This document shows, one piece after another, positions 43,437-51,801 of a stretch of 64,000 bases of DNA. Numbering within the stretch: the stretch's first letter is position 1; every line of letters starts with the position of its first letter. Position numbers and translations under genes: made by a program. The notes under the pieces were generated by a model. The model had not been told where the DNA came from. It made no database searches and worked only from the letters and a program-made list of their open reading frames with translations. The DNA lies in contig NZ_AUEH01000006.1 in the NCBI RefSeq assembly GCF_000425885.1, forward strand, positions 28,778 to 92,777, written 5' to 3'. The stretch comes from Schleiferilactobacillus harbinensis DSM 16991. Lineage in GTDB: Bacteria > Bacillota > Bacilli > Lactobacillales > Lactobacillaceae.

Positions 43437-45728
43437 TTGAATCGTTTTACGTGGACGGCACCGCACCCAATCACTCAAGAAGATCAAACTCTGGCCGCAG
43501 CCATCAGCCAACCGGTGACTGTGGCTCATTTATTGCGCACTCGGGGCCTCACGACGGCAGAAGCGGCCGAGCATTTCCTCGCGCCGCAATTGACCGATCT
43601 GCACGACCCGTTTGCTCTGCATGATATGACCAAGGCCTGCGACCGAATCAAACAGGCCATTACGGCAGGGGAAAAGATCACGATTTACGGCGACTATGAC
43701 GCCGATGGCATCACCAGCACCGCAATCATGCAGGAAACGCTGGATAATCTTGGGGCGGATGTGCATTTCTATATTCCGAATCGCTTCACCGACGGGTACG
43801 GACCGAATCTGGCGGTTTATAAGTATCTGGTCGAAACCGGAACGCAGCTGATTATCACTGTGGATAACGGCGTGACCGGTCACGATGAAGTGGCTTACTG
43901 TAATGATCATAATGTTGACGTGATCATCACAGACCACCATGAATTGCCGGAAACTTTGCCGGAAGCGACAGCGATCGTTCATGCCCGCTATCCGGACAGC
44001 ACGTATCCCTTTGGTCAGCTCAGTGGGGCTGGTGTGGCCTTTAAAGTGGCTAGTGCGCTGATGGATACTGTGCCGGTTGACCTGCTGGATCTGGCGGCGA
44101 TTGGGACGATTGCCGACGTTATGCCCCTGGTGGACGAAAACCGGGTGATTGCCACCTACGGCTTGCAACAGCTGCAAAAGACCGATCGCTTGGGCTTACA
44201 GGCGCTGTATCAAGTCGCCCAAATCGCGCCGGAAACCATCGACGAGGAAACGGTCGGCTTTGCTTTGGCGCCGCGCCTCAATGCGCTAGGCCGGGTGGAT
44301 GATGGGACAGTGGGCGTGACGCTGCTGACCACCTTCGATCCCGACGAAGCCGCCCAGTTGGCGCAACAGGTGGATGACACGAACAGCACCCGTAAAACAT
44401 GGGTGAAGCAAATGGCCGATACCGCGCTGCGCCAAGCGCAAGACGCGGATCACGCGGCCCGGCGGACTTTGGTCATCACCGGAGAAGGGTGGCACGAAGG
44501 GGTGTTGGGTATCGTCGCCAACCATGTCGCGGAAGCAACGGGTAAGCCGACCATTGTGCTCAGTCGCGAGAAGCCCACGGATGATTACAAGGGTTCCGGT
44601 CGTACTGCCGGCGACTACAACTTGTTCGCAGCACTGAATCCCCAGCGGGACGCCTGTGTCGCTTTCGGCGGCCATGCGGCGGCAGTCGGGCTGACGGTGA
44701 GTGCGGCTAATGTCCCGGCGCTCGCCCAGGCGATGGAGGATGCCGCAGTGGCCCAAGACTTCAAGCCTGGGGCCAAACCGGCCCAGACGGCCGATCTCAG
44801 TGTAGCGGTGGATGAGCTGACCATGACCTTTTATGATCAGCTGGCGGTTTTGGCCCCCTTCGGTAATACCAATCCGCGGCCGATTCTGGCGGTAGTGCCA
44901 GACTTGATCCGGGGGGTCCAAACCATGGGTCAAACCAAGGATCACCTGCGCTGCCAAATCGTGGGCACCAAACAGAGTGTCAATACAGTGGGCTTCAATT
45001 TGGCCGCTATGGGTCCCAGTCTGGTGGGAGCAGATGACGTTACCCTGTACGGAACGCTCCAGCAGAACACCTGGAACGGTAAAACGACCGTGCAGTTTCA
45101 ACTGCTGGATGTGGTCACGGCCACACCCTTGCTGAACGATTGGCGCTCCAATACACTGCAACGTTCTCAATTTTCTCTTGATGCCGCCTATGTCTTTTTC
45201 CAAAAGGCCTACGCCAAGCGACTGTCTAATTACCTCCAAGACCAACCCCGAATAATGTTTGACGACCCGCAGATCAGACAGTACACTAAGCTAGTGCTGG
45301 TGGACGCGCCCACGAATCTCGCCCAGCTGCAAACCCTGGGGCAAAACGTCACCCCCGAACAGGTCTGGGTCATTTTCTATGCGTCCCAAGCTCGGCGGGA
45401 TGAAGCCTTGCCCGGAAAGAAAGTCTTCGGGCAGGTCTTCAACCTCTTCAAAGCCAAGCAGCGGGTCGCTCCCAAAGACTTGCCGGCCCTGGCCGCGCAA
45501 GTTCGCCTAGATGTGCCCAGTCTCCGCTTCATTATTCAGGTATTCTTCGATTTGGGCTTTCTGGCCATGGCGGGCGATATGATTGCTTTCCAAGCCGACC
45601 TGACGCCCCAAGCGCTCACCGCCGCGCCCCATTACCAAGCCCGGGTCCAGCAAATCCAATTTGCGCAGACTCTGCAAACCGGTTCTTGGGCCAAGGTGCG
45701 CGCGTTGCTCAGTGACCAATTTCATTAA
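43437..45728 (+). CDS. recJ: Single-stranded-DNA exonuclease RecJ
   Basis: RecJ degrades single-stranded DNA 5'-3' in recombination and repair. The TTG start at 43437 follows GGAGGT and gives MNRFTWTAPHP; upstream in-frame codons lie before the promoter. The 763-residue protein has the DHH motifs IYGDYDADGITST and ITDHHELPE, the DHHA1 region with FGGHAAAVGLTV, and a long Firmicutes-type C-terminal domain. It is complete. apt follows after 18 bases, and the pair is common in lactobacilli. Confidence 0.94.
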   Translation: MNRFTWTAPHPITQEDQTLAAAISQPVTVAHLLRTRGLTTAEAAEHFLAPQLTDLHDPFALHDMTKACDRIKQAITAGEKITIYGDYDADGITSTAIMQETLDNLGADVHFYIPNRFTDGYGPNLAVYKYLVETGTQLIITVDNGVTGHDEVAYCNDHNVDVIITDHHELPETLPEATAIVHARYPDSTYPFGQLSGAGVAFKVASALMDTVPVDLLDLAAIGTIADVMPLVDENRVIATYGLQQLQKTDRLGLQALYQVAQIAPETIDEETVGFALAPRLNALGRVDDGTVGVTLLTTFDPDEAAQLAQQVDDTNSTRKTWVKQMADTALRQAQDADHAARRTLVITGEGWHEGVLGIVANHVAEATGKPTIVLSREKPTDDYKGSGRTAGDYNLFAALNPQRDACVAFGGHAAAVGLTVSAANVPALAQAMEDAAVAQDFKPGAKPAQTADLSVAVDELTMTFYDQLAVLAPFGNTNPRPILAVVPDLIRGVQTMGQTKDHLRCQIVGTKQSVNTVGFNLAAMGPSLVGADDVTLYGTLQQNTWNGKTTVQFQLLDVVTATPLLNDWRSNTLQRSQFSLDAAYVFFQKAYAKRLSNYLQDQPRIMFDDPQIRQYTKLVLVDAPTNLAQLQTLGQNVTPEQVWVIFYASQARRDEALPGKKVFGQVFNLFKAKQRVAPKDLPALAAQVRLDVPSLRFIIQVFFDLGFLAMAGDMIAFQADLTPQALTAAPHYQARVQQIQFAQTLQTGSWAKVRALLSDQFH

Positions 45729-45746
45729 ATAAAGGTAGGAGAAAAC

Positions 45747-46265
45747 ATGTCGATCAATTTTAAAGACTACGTGGCCAATGTGCAGGACTTCCCGGAACCA
45801 GGGATTATTTTTCGGGACATTTCCCCGTTAATGGAAGATGGCCGGGCTTATGCCGCCGCTACAAACGCCATCGTGGATTATGCGCGGGCGAAAAATGTGG
45901 AAATGGTCTGCGGCCCGGAAGCCCGGGGCTTCATTGTCGGCTGTCCGGTGGCATATAAGCTGGGGGTCGGTTTTGCCCCGGCTCGGAAAAAGGGCAAGCT
46001 GCCTCAACCGACAGTATCGGTGACTTACGATTTGGAATACGGCCAGGCATCGTTATATATGCACAAGGACGCCGTCAAGCCCGGCCAGCGGGTGCTGGTC
46101 GTGGACGATTTGATGGCCACCGGCGGTACATTGGCTGCGACAATCAAACTGGTGGAAGAGCTGGGCGGCATCGTTGTCGGCACCGCCTTCTTGATCGAGC
46201 TGACGGACCTGCATGGCCGGGACAAGATCAAAGGGTACGATATGTTCACTTTAATGCAGTATTAA
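45747..46265 (+). CDS. apt: Adenine phosphoribosyltransferase
   Basis: Apt salvages adenine to AMP using PRPP. The 172-residue protein has the typical start [20 protein letters not shown] and the PRPP-binding loop [16 protein letters not shown]. The ATG follows GTAGGAG. It is downstream of recJ and upstream of the tRNA-Ser gene. In Firmicutes apt sits near the stringent-response genes or recJ, as here. Confidence 0.96.
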   Translation: MSINFKDYVANVQDFPEPGIIFRDISPLMEDGRAYAAATNAIVDYARAKNVEMVCGPEARGFIVGCPVAYKLGVGFAPARKKGKLPQPTVSVTYDLEYGQASLYMHKDAVKPGQRVLVVDDLMATGGTLAATIKLVEELGGIVVGTAFLIELTDLHGRDKIKGYDMFTLMQY

Positions 46266-46267
46266 AA

Positions 46268-46296
46268 TGGACAAGGACGCATGTTTTTGGTAAGAT
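46268..46296 (+). promoter_or_regulatory. Promoter of tRNA-Ser
   Basis: TGGACA (46268-46273) and TAAGAT (46291-46296) are separated by 17 bases, 12 bases before the tRNA. It begins three bases after the apt stop. Confidence 0.6.
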
Positions 46297-46308
46297 AGTA
46301 TGCGTTCT

Positions 46309-46395
46309 GGAGAGTTGGCAGAGTGGTAATGCACCGGACTCGAAATCCGGCGAACCGGCTAATACCGGCGCGCAGGTTCAAATCCTGTACTCTCC
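46309..46395 (+). tRNA. tRNA-Ser (CGA)
   Basis: The 87-base gene folds with acceptor GGAGAGT/ACTCTCC, anticodon stem CCGGA/TCCGG around CTCGAAA (anticodon CGA), a long class II variable arm (ACCGG/CCGGC region) and the T loop GTTCAAATC. CCA is not encoded. Its 3' end borders the phage integrase region, so it is the probable attachment site. Confidence 0.95.
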
Positions 46396-46423
46396 TTATT
46401 TTGAGTTTTCTTGAGTTGATCTG

Positions 46424-46470
46424 AACCCCCAAAATGCTGATACAACGGCGTTTCGGGGGTTTTCATTTTT
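46424..46470 (-). terminator. Hairpin between tRNA-Ser and integrase
   Basis: AACCCCCAAAATGC pairs with GCGTTTCGGGGGTT (46424-46461, with mismatches). T-rich sequence lies on the plus side and a short A run on the other, so it can end transcripts from the tRNA side and possibly from the integrase. Confidence 0.6.
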
Positions 46471-46487
46471 CCTGACTTTTGTACGTT

Positions 46488-46515
46488 GTCAGACTTAGTC
46501 TGACAAAAGTCTGAC
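46488..46515. repeat. Repeats next to the integrase stop
   Basis: GTCAGAC-TTA-GTCTGAC is a perfect inverted repeat, followed after AAAA by another GTCTGAC. Three copies in 28 bases at the attachment end of the element suggest integrase arm-type or excisionase sites. Confidence 0.5.
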
Positions 46516-46516
46516 A

Positions 46517-47653
46517 TTAAGAACTGGCCAAAGTGCTTAGGGCCGTCAAGGCTTTAGTGTCCTGGGACTTGCGGGCTTGATCCAGCAGGTGGCTGTAAAC
46601 ACGCATGGTTATCTCGATATTGGAGTGCCCCAGCCGTTGCGAAATGTAGTAGATATCCACGTCCTGCGACAGCAAATAGCTAACGTGAGTATGACGCAGT
46701 CCATGAAATGTAATCCGCGGTGTGATACCTAAATCGTCTTCGACCTGGTGGAGAGCCTTGTTAATCGCACTATCACCGGGTACTTCGTGTCTTATGTTAC
46801 GGAAAACCATGTGTTTAGGGTCTCGATATCCTGTGGCAAGTGAACGTTCCTGCTGTGCCGTCTGTAATTGCTTCAGTATAGTTGCCAACTCTGGAGGCAT
46901 AGATATGTCTCGCACACTGCTTGGCGTCTTAGTGGCCTTAAATCCGCCGCCATAGGTGTAGTCCCAGCTCTTGGTAATATGAATAGTATCGGTATCCCAA
47001 TCAATGTCAGGCCATTGCAACGCAGCAACCTCGCTAAAACGTGCACCAGTCAAGGCACCGGTAATGATCATGTAATTGTAGACGCTCCGCAAGCGAGCGT
47101 GCTTGGTGCAGTATTTGATGAGCTTAGCAAAGTCATCCAGTTGCAAATACTTCAACTCACGTGGCTTGCCATTTAAACCAGTCAGCACTGTTCCTTTGGT
47201 GAAGTTCGAGTAAATTATCCGATCGGCGACCGCACTTTCAGCCATCGCCCGAACATATCCATTGAGCTTGCTGACCGTGTCTTTCGTGCGGTCAGCACCA
47301 AACTCGTTCAGAAATTCTTGCCAATCATTTTTACAAATATTGTTGAGCTGTGTGTCTTCACCGAAGTGGGCCACTAGTTGTTTACGGATGGTAGAATACC
47401 GGCGCTCGGTGATCGGGGCATTCTTGCCAGCTTTGTATAGCTTAATCCACTTATCCCAGTACGAGATCAGGCTTATTTTGTGTGCAGTCAGGTCTGCGCC
47501 ATGACGGTACTGCTGCTCAATTTCTGCCGCCGCAAGTTGGGCCATTTTTTTGGTGGGGTAGCCGCCATGATTCAACTGCTGCTTGTCGCCATTGTTGTCC
47601 TTGTAGTAGACATAATATGTCCAGGTTTTCCCACGTTTGCGAAAGCTTGCCAT
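46517..47653 (-). CDS. int: Tyrosine recombinase / phage integrase
   Basis: This 378-residue integrase has an N-terminal AP2-like DNA-binding arm (MASFRKRGKTWTYYVYYKDN), a SAM-like core-binding domain, and the catalytic domain with Arg in GALTGARFSEVAAL, HGLRHTHVSYLL, and LGHSNIEITMRVYSHLL carrying the last His and the nucleophilic Tyr. The ATG at 47653 follows GGGAGGT; the longer frame upstream lacks support. It reads toward tRNA-Ser, its expected integration target. The catalytic residues look intact. Confidence 0.95.
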   Translation of the reverse strand: MASFRKRGKTWTYYVYYKDNNGDKQQLNHGGYPTKKMAQLAAAEIEQQYRHGADLTAHKISLISYWDKWIKLYKAGKNAPITERRYSTIRKQLVAHFGEDTQLNNICKNDWQEFLNEFGADRTKDTVSKLNGYVRAMAESAVADRIIYSNFTKGTVLTGLNGKPRELKYLQLDDFAKLIKYCTKHARLRSVYNYMIITGALTGARFSEVAALQWPDIDWDTDTIHITKSWDYTYGGGFKATKTPSSVRDISMPPELATILKQLQTAQQERSLATGYRDPKHMVFRNIRHEVPGDSAINKALHQVEDDLGITPRITFHGLRHTHVSYLLSQDVDIYYISQRLGHSNIEITMRVYSHLLDQARKSQDTKALTALSTLASS

Positions 47654-47809
47654 TGTGTTTACCTCCCAATCTGGTAAAATAGGGTATGCAAAGAGCGTTG
47701 CCTTACGAATGGCTTTCATGGCATCGCTCTCCCATTCCATTATTCCTTCAATTTCTCACCTTTGCTCATCCGTCTCGGCCAAGAGATTCGGGTGGGCTTT
47801 TTTAGTATA

Positions 47810-47905
47810 CGGATTTAAAATCCGAGAACCCCGTGCTATGTACGGGCCGTGAGGCCCGTGGAAGGTCGCATTGGAATGCGAGCTTATCCCCCTAGCAAAA
47901 AGCTC
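47810..47905. other. Cluster of four small inverted repeats
   Basis: Four hairpins lie in a row: CGGAT/ATCCG (47810-47824), ACGGGCC/GGCCCGT (47842-47859), CGCATT/AATGCG (47867-47880) and GAGCTT/AAGCTC (47880-47905). No gene is visible between the integrase start and the lipoprotein stop (47654-47907). The last hairpin abuts the lipoprotein stop and may act as its terminator; the rest is unexplained. Confidence 0.45.
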
Positions 47906-47907
47906 GT

Positions 47908-48486
47908 TTATTGCTGACCATCGGGCTTGCCACCATGATCCAGTTGCCATTTGGTTTGCTGCTCGCCAAAGGTCAGCATTTCATCGGGTAGGCTGTTCAG
48001 CGCTTCTTTTGCAGACATCCCGTCATGTTGCATCTTGTACAGGGCAGGAGATACACCATAAGTATTGAGAAATCCAGTCAGCGTGTTTGTGTCATAAGAG
48101 ATCCCGCTCTGATTTTGAATATTAGGTGAAGAACTTTGTGCCGCCTGCTGTTGAGTGTTTGACTGTTGAACCGCGCTTGAACTACTAGAGGCCTGTTGTG
48201 CAGCAACGTTTGAACTGCTGGCGGCTGCTTGTGCGGCAGACTTGCTGCTTGCATCCGCCGCCGACTGGCTCGACGCCTTGGCCTTAGACTCGTTATCTGC
48301 TTTGGTTTTGGCGATACTTGCCGCTTTGGCCTTTGCTTTACGCTTTGAAACGGACGCTGCCTTAGCTTTGGCCACACTTTCCGAACGTGCCTTACTACTT
48401 GATGATTTGCTGGCTGATGGATTTGGCCCGCACGCCGTGAGTAGCAACGTCAATCCTAACAATAATCCTAAAACAGCCTTCTTCAT
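47908..48486 (-). CDS. Prophage lipoprotein with Ala/Ser/Lys-rich spacer
   Basis: The 192-residue protein has a lipoprotein signal (MKKAVLGLLLGLTLLLTAC, lipobox LTAC). A spacer of about 100 residues rich in Ala, Ser, Lys and Gln follows, then a C-terminal domain, roughly residues 135-192 (GFLNTYGVSPALYKMQHDGM onward). It is placed between integrase and repressor, where lactic phages carry superinfection-exclusion lipoproteins of the Ltp type. I did not recognise the Ltp repeat itself, so the exclusion role is inference from position and anchoring. It would be expressed in the lysogen. Confidence 0.75.
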   Translation of the reverse strand: MKKAVLGLLLGLTLLLTACGPNPSASKSSSSKARSESVAKAKAASVSKRKAKAKAASIAKTKADNESKAKASSQSAADASSKSAAQAAASSSNVAAQQASSSSSAVQQSNTQQQAAQSSSPNIQNQSGISYDTNTLTGFLNTYGVSPALYKMQHDGMSAKEALNSLPDEMLTFGEQQTKWQLDHGGKPDGQQ

Positions 48487-48647
48487 GATTTTCTTCCATT
48501 AATATAATTATTTTGTTCAAACTTAAGCCTCTGATTCGCTCAAGCGGATTGGGGCTTTTTATTTTTCCCGGCTTTTAACGTCATCAGGGTTTGGACGTAT
48601 TGGTACCCCTGTATTTTACCCCTCGCAGAGCAGGGCGGCGAAAAAAG

Positions 48648-49313
48648 TTACAGAACGACCACGTAAACCACTACCTTGCCAATTATCTTGACATCTTCGT
48701 CTTGCAGTTCTTCGTATGTATAGGTGATTGGCCGAAAACGTTTGTCAGTGGAATCTGGGACAAAGGTAATGATCTCTTTTTCGCGGTCATTGTAGAAGTA
48801 CTTGACGGCATAATCACCGGCGTCTGCAAACACAACAATATCTCCGTCTTGAAGATCCTGAATATCGTTGTAAGCCTTGACAGCTATAAGAGACCCATCG
48901 GGAATTGTTTGGTCCATCGACTCCCCATTAACATGCATCATCAGGAGATCTGTGTCGCCAGCATATTTGCCGAGAACCTTGTCAGATATTTGGATAGACT
49001 CAATTTCATCGGAGGTGAATGGATCCACACTGCACAGAACGCCGGCTGAAATACCGGCGGGAATGTACTTGTACGTGCCAATCCCGGAAACATTTAGTTG
49101 GTTATGATCGGTGGTCAAATAGCTTATGTTAACGCCATAATGGTCTGCAATTGTTTGCAATGACCCACTGCGAGGCATTTTGTTAGCATGCAACCAGTCC
49201 GATACTGTCGAGAAGGCGACGCCAATGCGATCAGACAGCTCCGTCAAATTTTCGCCGCGAGAATCCATTAGCTGTTGCAGGTTCTTCGCAAATATTGTCT
49301 TGATGTCGTCCAA
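48648..49313 (-). CDS. CI-like repressor with S24 peptidase domain
   Basis: The 221-residue protein has an N-terminal helix-turn-helix (LTELSDRIGVAFSTVSDWLHANKMPR) and a C-terminal LexA-like S24 domain with the Ser in MHVNGESMDQTIPDGS and the Lys in GDYAVKYFY. The AG near IPAGISAG is a plausible self-cleavage site, so RecA-stimulated induction is expected. It is divergent from the Cro-like gene, and the shared intergenic region carries operator-like repeats. Both catalytic residues are present, so lysogenic control may still work. Confidence 0.92.
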   Translation of the reverse strand: MDDIKTIFAKNLQQLMDSRGENLTELSDRIGVAFSTVSDWLHANKMPRSGSLQTIADHYGVNISYLTTDHNQLNVSGIGTYKYIPAGISAGVLCSVDPFTSDEIESIQISDKVLGKYAGDTDLLMMHVNGESMDQTIPDGSLIAVKAYNDIQDLQDGDIVVFADAGDYAVKYFYNDREKEIITFVPDSTDKRFRPITYTYEELQDEDVKIIGKVVVYVVVL

Positions 49314-49370
49314 AATGTTTCCCCCTATTAGTGGTAAGAATGTTTTCTACGGTTCCCATACTACCACCAA

Positions 49371-49457
49371 AGCGAAAATAATCAACGTCGCTAGAAAAAT
49401 ATTTTTCGTTGATGGCGAAATTTTTGCTGCATTTCGCTAAAAGCGTGATAGTATAGA
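49371..49457. promoter_or_regulatory. Genetic switch region between cI and cro
   Basis: This AT-rich spacer has two inverted repeats: ATCAACG/CGTTGAT (49381-49387 and 49407-49413) and GCGAAA/TTTCGC (49415-49420 and 49432-49437), plus a further AGCGAAA at 49371. A -10-like TATAGA (49452-49457) serves the plus-strand early operon. These are probable repressor operators. Confidence 0.6.
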
Positions 49458-49481
49458 CAATGTAGAAAGGAGGAAGAAATC

Positions 49482-49751
49482 ATGGACATTCCTGAAAAAG
49501 TGCCAGTCTACTTGAAGCACACACTAAGAGACCTGCGAGTTCGCAAAGGGCTTCCCCAATCTGATGCAGCAAAAATGATGGGTGTAACAGAGCCAACCCT
49601 TCGTCGTTGGGAAAAGGACTCGTCTGATCTAACAATGCAACAGATCTGGAAGATTAGCAAAATTTATTCAATCCCTCAAGACTATATTTTTTTTGGAAGC
49701 AATAACGCTTTTAGCGAAAAACTTGATGAACAAAAGGAGGTTTCTAAATGA
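49482..49751 (+). CDS. Cro-like XRE-family regulator
   Basis: The 89-residue protein carries an XRE helix-turn-helix (LRDLRVRKGLPQSDAAKMMG then VTEPTLRRWEKDSSDL). It is the first gene on the plus side of the switch, divergent from the S24 repressor, so it is the probable lytic-side Cro. The ATG follows AAGGAGG. Its end overlaps the antirepressor start by four bases (ATGA). Confidence 0.88.
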   Translation: MDIPEKVPVYLKHTLRDLRVRKGLPQSDAAKMMGVTEPTLRRWEKDSSDLTMQQIWKISKIYSIPQDYIFFGSNNAFSEKLDEQKEVSK

Positions 49752-50521
49752 ACGAATTAACACCAATCGAGAATCAAGGCCAGCGAGTGCTGACCACAGA
49801 GCAGCTTGCAGAGCTCTACGGAACTACGTCGGATCGGATTGCGGATAACTTCAAGAAGAACCGCGACAAGTTTATCGAGGGCAGCCACTTCTTCAAGCTA
49901 GAGGGCCCGGCTTTAAAGGATTTCAAGGACAAAGGGTTAAATTCACCCCTTGTCGGGAAGAACGCCAAGAGCCTGATTCTTTACACCAAGCGTGGTGCGG
50001 CCCGCCACTCGAAGATGCTTGGCACGGATAAGGCCTGGGATATGTTCGATAGCCTGGAAGAAAATTATTTTAATCCGAAGCCCCAGATCAATCTACAAGG
50101 TCTCAGCCCGCAAACGCAGTTTGCCATCCAGGCAGCTCAAGCCATGGCTGAACAGGAACGCAAGATAACTCAAATCGACCACAAAGTTGATGCCATCTCC
50201 GAAATCGTCAGCACATCCACAATGGACTGGCGGCGAGCTACCCGGGACATCATCACTAAGATTGCACATATGCGTGGAGATGACTATCAAGCCACACGGA
50301 ACGATATCTACAAGGATGTCGAACAACGAGGTGGGTGCAGCTTGAGTACACGGCTTACCAATCTGCGGAACCGAATGGCTGGAGAAGGCCAATCTTTATC
50401 GAAGCGAAACAAGACTAACAAAGTTGATGTTATTGGCAACGACAAGCGGCTCATCGAGATTTACATGGCAGTTGTTAATGATCACGCCATTAAATATCGC
50501 GTCTGGGACAACGAATATTAG
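49748..50521 (+). CDS. Phage antirepressor with ORF6N and ORF6C domains
   Basis: The 257-residue protein has an N-terminal ORF6N domain (VLTTEQLAELYGTTSDRI, GSHFFKL, SLILYTKRGAARHSKML) and a C-terminal ORF6C domain (DWRRATRDIITKIA through GGCSLSTRLTNLRNRM). Such proteins act as antirepressors or regulators in temperate phages of Gram-positives. It is translationally coupled to the Cro-like gene, so it belongs to the early operon. No lesions were seen. Confidence 0.88.
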   Translation: MNELTPIENQGQRVLTTEQLAELYGTTSDRIADNFKKNRDKFIEGSHFFKLEGPALKDFKDKGLNSPLVGKNAKSLILYTKRGAARHSKMLGTDKAWDMFDSLEENYFNPKPQINLQGLSPQTQFAIQAAQAMAEQERKITQIDHKVDAISEIVSTSTMDWRRATRDIITKIAHMRGDDYQATRNDIYKDVEQRGGCSLSTRLTNLRNRMAGEGQSLSKRNKTNKVDVIGNDKRLIEIYMAVVNDHAIKYRVWDNEY

Positions 50522-50534
50522 GAGGTATTTCATC

Positions 50535-50846
50535 GTGACAAGTATCAAAGTGCCAAAGCAGATCAAGCTCCAAATGCTTGATGACATGATCAGCGTTGTG
50601 GAAGACCGCATCTCGGAAATTGGACACTCTTTTCTTCCTGGGCAGACTGATATTCTAATTGACCTTGGAAGCTCCATCGGTCCAAAGGGCGGCCCATACT
50701 CAACAAAGTCTACAGACAAGATGGAGCTAATCGATGATTTGGTTGCTGAACTAAAGAAGTTAGCCATCATCAACGACTACCTGAATGCGATGTATGACTC
50801 GACCGAAGAGCTTCCGGATGAAGTAGATGTAGAGACGAAGAAATGA
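50535..50846 (+). CDS. Hypothetical early phage protein, 103 residues
   Basis: The GTG at 50535 follows AGGAGG and gives MTSIKVPKQIKLQMLDDMIS. The sequence is mainly helical and acidic at the C-terminus (ELPDEVDVETKK). It resembles small structural or regulatory early proteins but no family is recognised. It lies 13 bases after the antirepressor. Confidence 0.7.
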   Translation: MTSIKVPKQIKLQMLDDMISVVEDRISEIGHSFLPGQTDILIDLGSSIGPKGGPYSTKSTDKMELIDDLVAELKKLAIINDYLNAMYDSTEELPDEVDVETKK

Positions 50847-50872
50847 AGCGGACAGTCTGAGGAGGCTTAAGA

Positions 50873-51091
50873 ATGAAAGCATTTGGTAGCGATTTTGACA
50901 ACGTAAAGGATGCACTTGGTGACTTGATTGATATTGTTGAGGCACACGATTTCAGGAATGAGGATGGAACACTTATGAGCGGTAATGATGTTCTGGAACT
51001 TGTCTCCGAAGACGTGTATCAAATTGCAGATTTGCTTGGTCTTAGTGATCTGTACCTAGATCAGCCGGTAAAACATGATAACGAGAAGTAG
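50873..51091 (+). CDS. Hypothetical acidic phage protein, 72 residues
   Basis: This small acidic protein (MKAFGSDFDNVKDALGDLID) follows GGAGGC. It is predicted helical, with many Asp and Glu. No family is recognised. It lies in the plus-strand early operon. Confidence 0.65.
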   Translation: MKAFGSDFDNVKDALGDLIDIVEAHDFRNEDGTLMSGNDVLELVSEDVYQIADLLGLSDLYLDQPVKHDNEK

Positions 51092-51119
51092 CAATCGAGC
51101 GAGAAATGGGGAATCTGTA

Positions 51120-51230
51120 ATGGACTTTTTTCGAGAACTGGTCCAATGGATGAATGAGAACAAAATGGTTGCTACAACAGCAGCGGTATTGGGGCTGCTA
51201 TTAGGATTGCTGACAGCATTAGCCTTATAA
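51120..51230 (+). CDS. Small hydrophobic peptide, 36 residues
   Basis: An open frame encodes MDFFRELVQWMNENKMVATT followed by a hydrophobic C-terminal helix (AAVLGLLLGLLTALAL). The ATG at 51120 is preceded by GGGGAA at about eight bases. Its end overlaps, on the other strand, the end of the gene at 51225-51560 by six bases. The single-helix layout resembles type I toxins or small membrane regulators; function is unknown. Confidence 0.5.
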   Translation: MDFFRELVQWMNENKMVATTAAVLGLLLGLLTALAL

Positions 51231-51560
51231 GAAAATGGCTCCGGTTAATAATCCCAATAAATATGTTATGAATCCAACAATTATTGGGAACCAGAGATTA
51301 TTTCTGATGTCAGTTCTTCTTCTTTCTAGTTCGACATCAAGAGCAGACATCCCCTTTGCTGTTAGCGATACTTTCTTTGGATCCCAAGCCATCGAATCCC
51401 ATCCATTTTCAAAGTCAAGATGATATTCAACTTTTATCAAATTGTTATCTCGATCAAGACTTAAAAATGTTTTGTTCTTAACGGCGACGGCAAGCTCTTC
51501 TTCTGACATTCCGGATTTTACTTTTTTTAGCCACTTGATTTGTTTCTTGCTAAGGACCAT
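51225..51560 (-). CDS. Hypothetical protein with C-terminal membrane helix, minus strand
   Basis: The 111-residue protein has a basic N-terminal helical region (MVLSKKQIKWLKKVKSGMSE), a middle segment that looks winged-helix-like and a C-terminal membrane helix (WFPIIVGFITYLLGLLTGAI). The ATG at 51560 has GAGGTG upstream on the minus strand. It is opposed to the surrounding early operon, as expected for a lysogeny-expressed cargo gene. No family is recognised. Confidence 0.65.
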   Translation of the reverse strand: MVLSKKQIKWLKKVKSGMSEEELAVAVKNKTFLSLDRDNNLIKVEYHLDFENGWDSMAWDPKKVSLTAKGMSALDVELERRRTDIRNNLWFPIIVGFITYLLGLLTGAIFL

Positions 51561-51618
51561 TTAAGTCACCTCGAAAGCATTATCCCACAAAACAGAAAGA
51601 AGAAACGGAGGAAGCACG

Positions 51619-51801
51619 ATGAAATTAACAATTGAATTCAGCACCACCGAGTTACAAAAAATGCTCCGGGCCATTGCGGGTGGCCAGGAGCACGAAAAGT
51701 TTCGTGTCAATATTGATGGTGACGGCATCCACTTTTCTGATTCTGAGGGAGAGCTTAAGGCCAGTGCCGATGGCTCATTCAGCCAGGGACCTATCGACTG
51801 A
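51619..51801 (+). CDS. Hypothetical phage protein, 60 residues
   Basis: A good GGAGG site precedes the ATG at 51619. The product (MKLTIEFSTTELQKMLRAIA) is short with alternating beta-like and charged segments. Its end overlaps the end of the opposed gene at 51791. No family is recognised. Confidence 0.6.
   Translation: MKLTIEFSTTELQKMLRAIAGGQEHEKFRVNIDGDGIHFSDSEGELKASADGSFSQGPID

Noticed and set aside
47810..47905. tRNA or decayed tRNA
   Set aside because: No seven-base anticodon loop or T arm could be placed.
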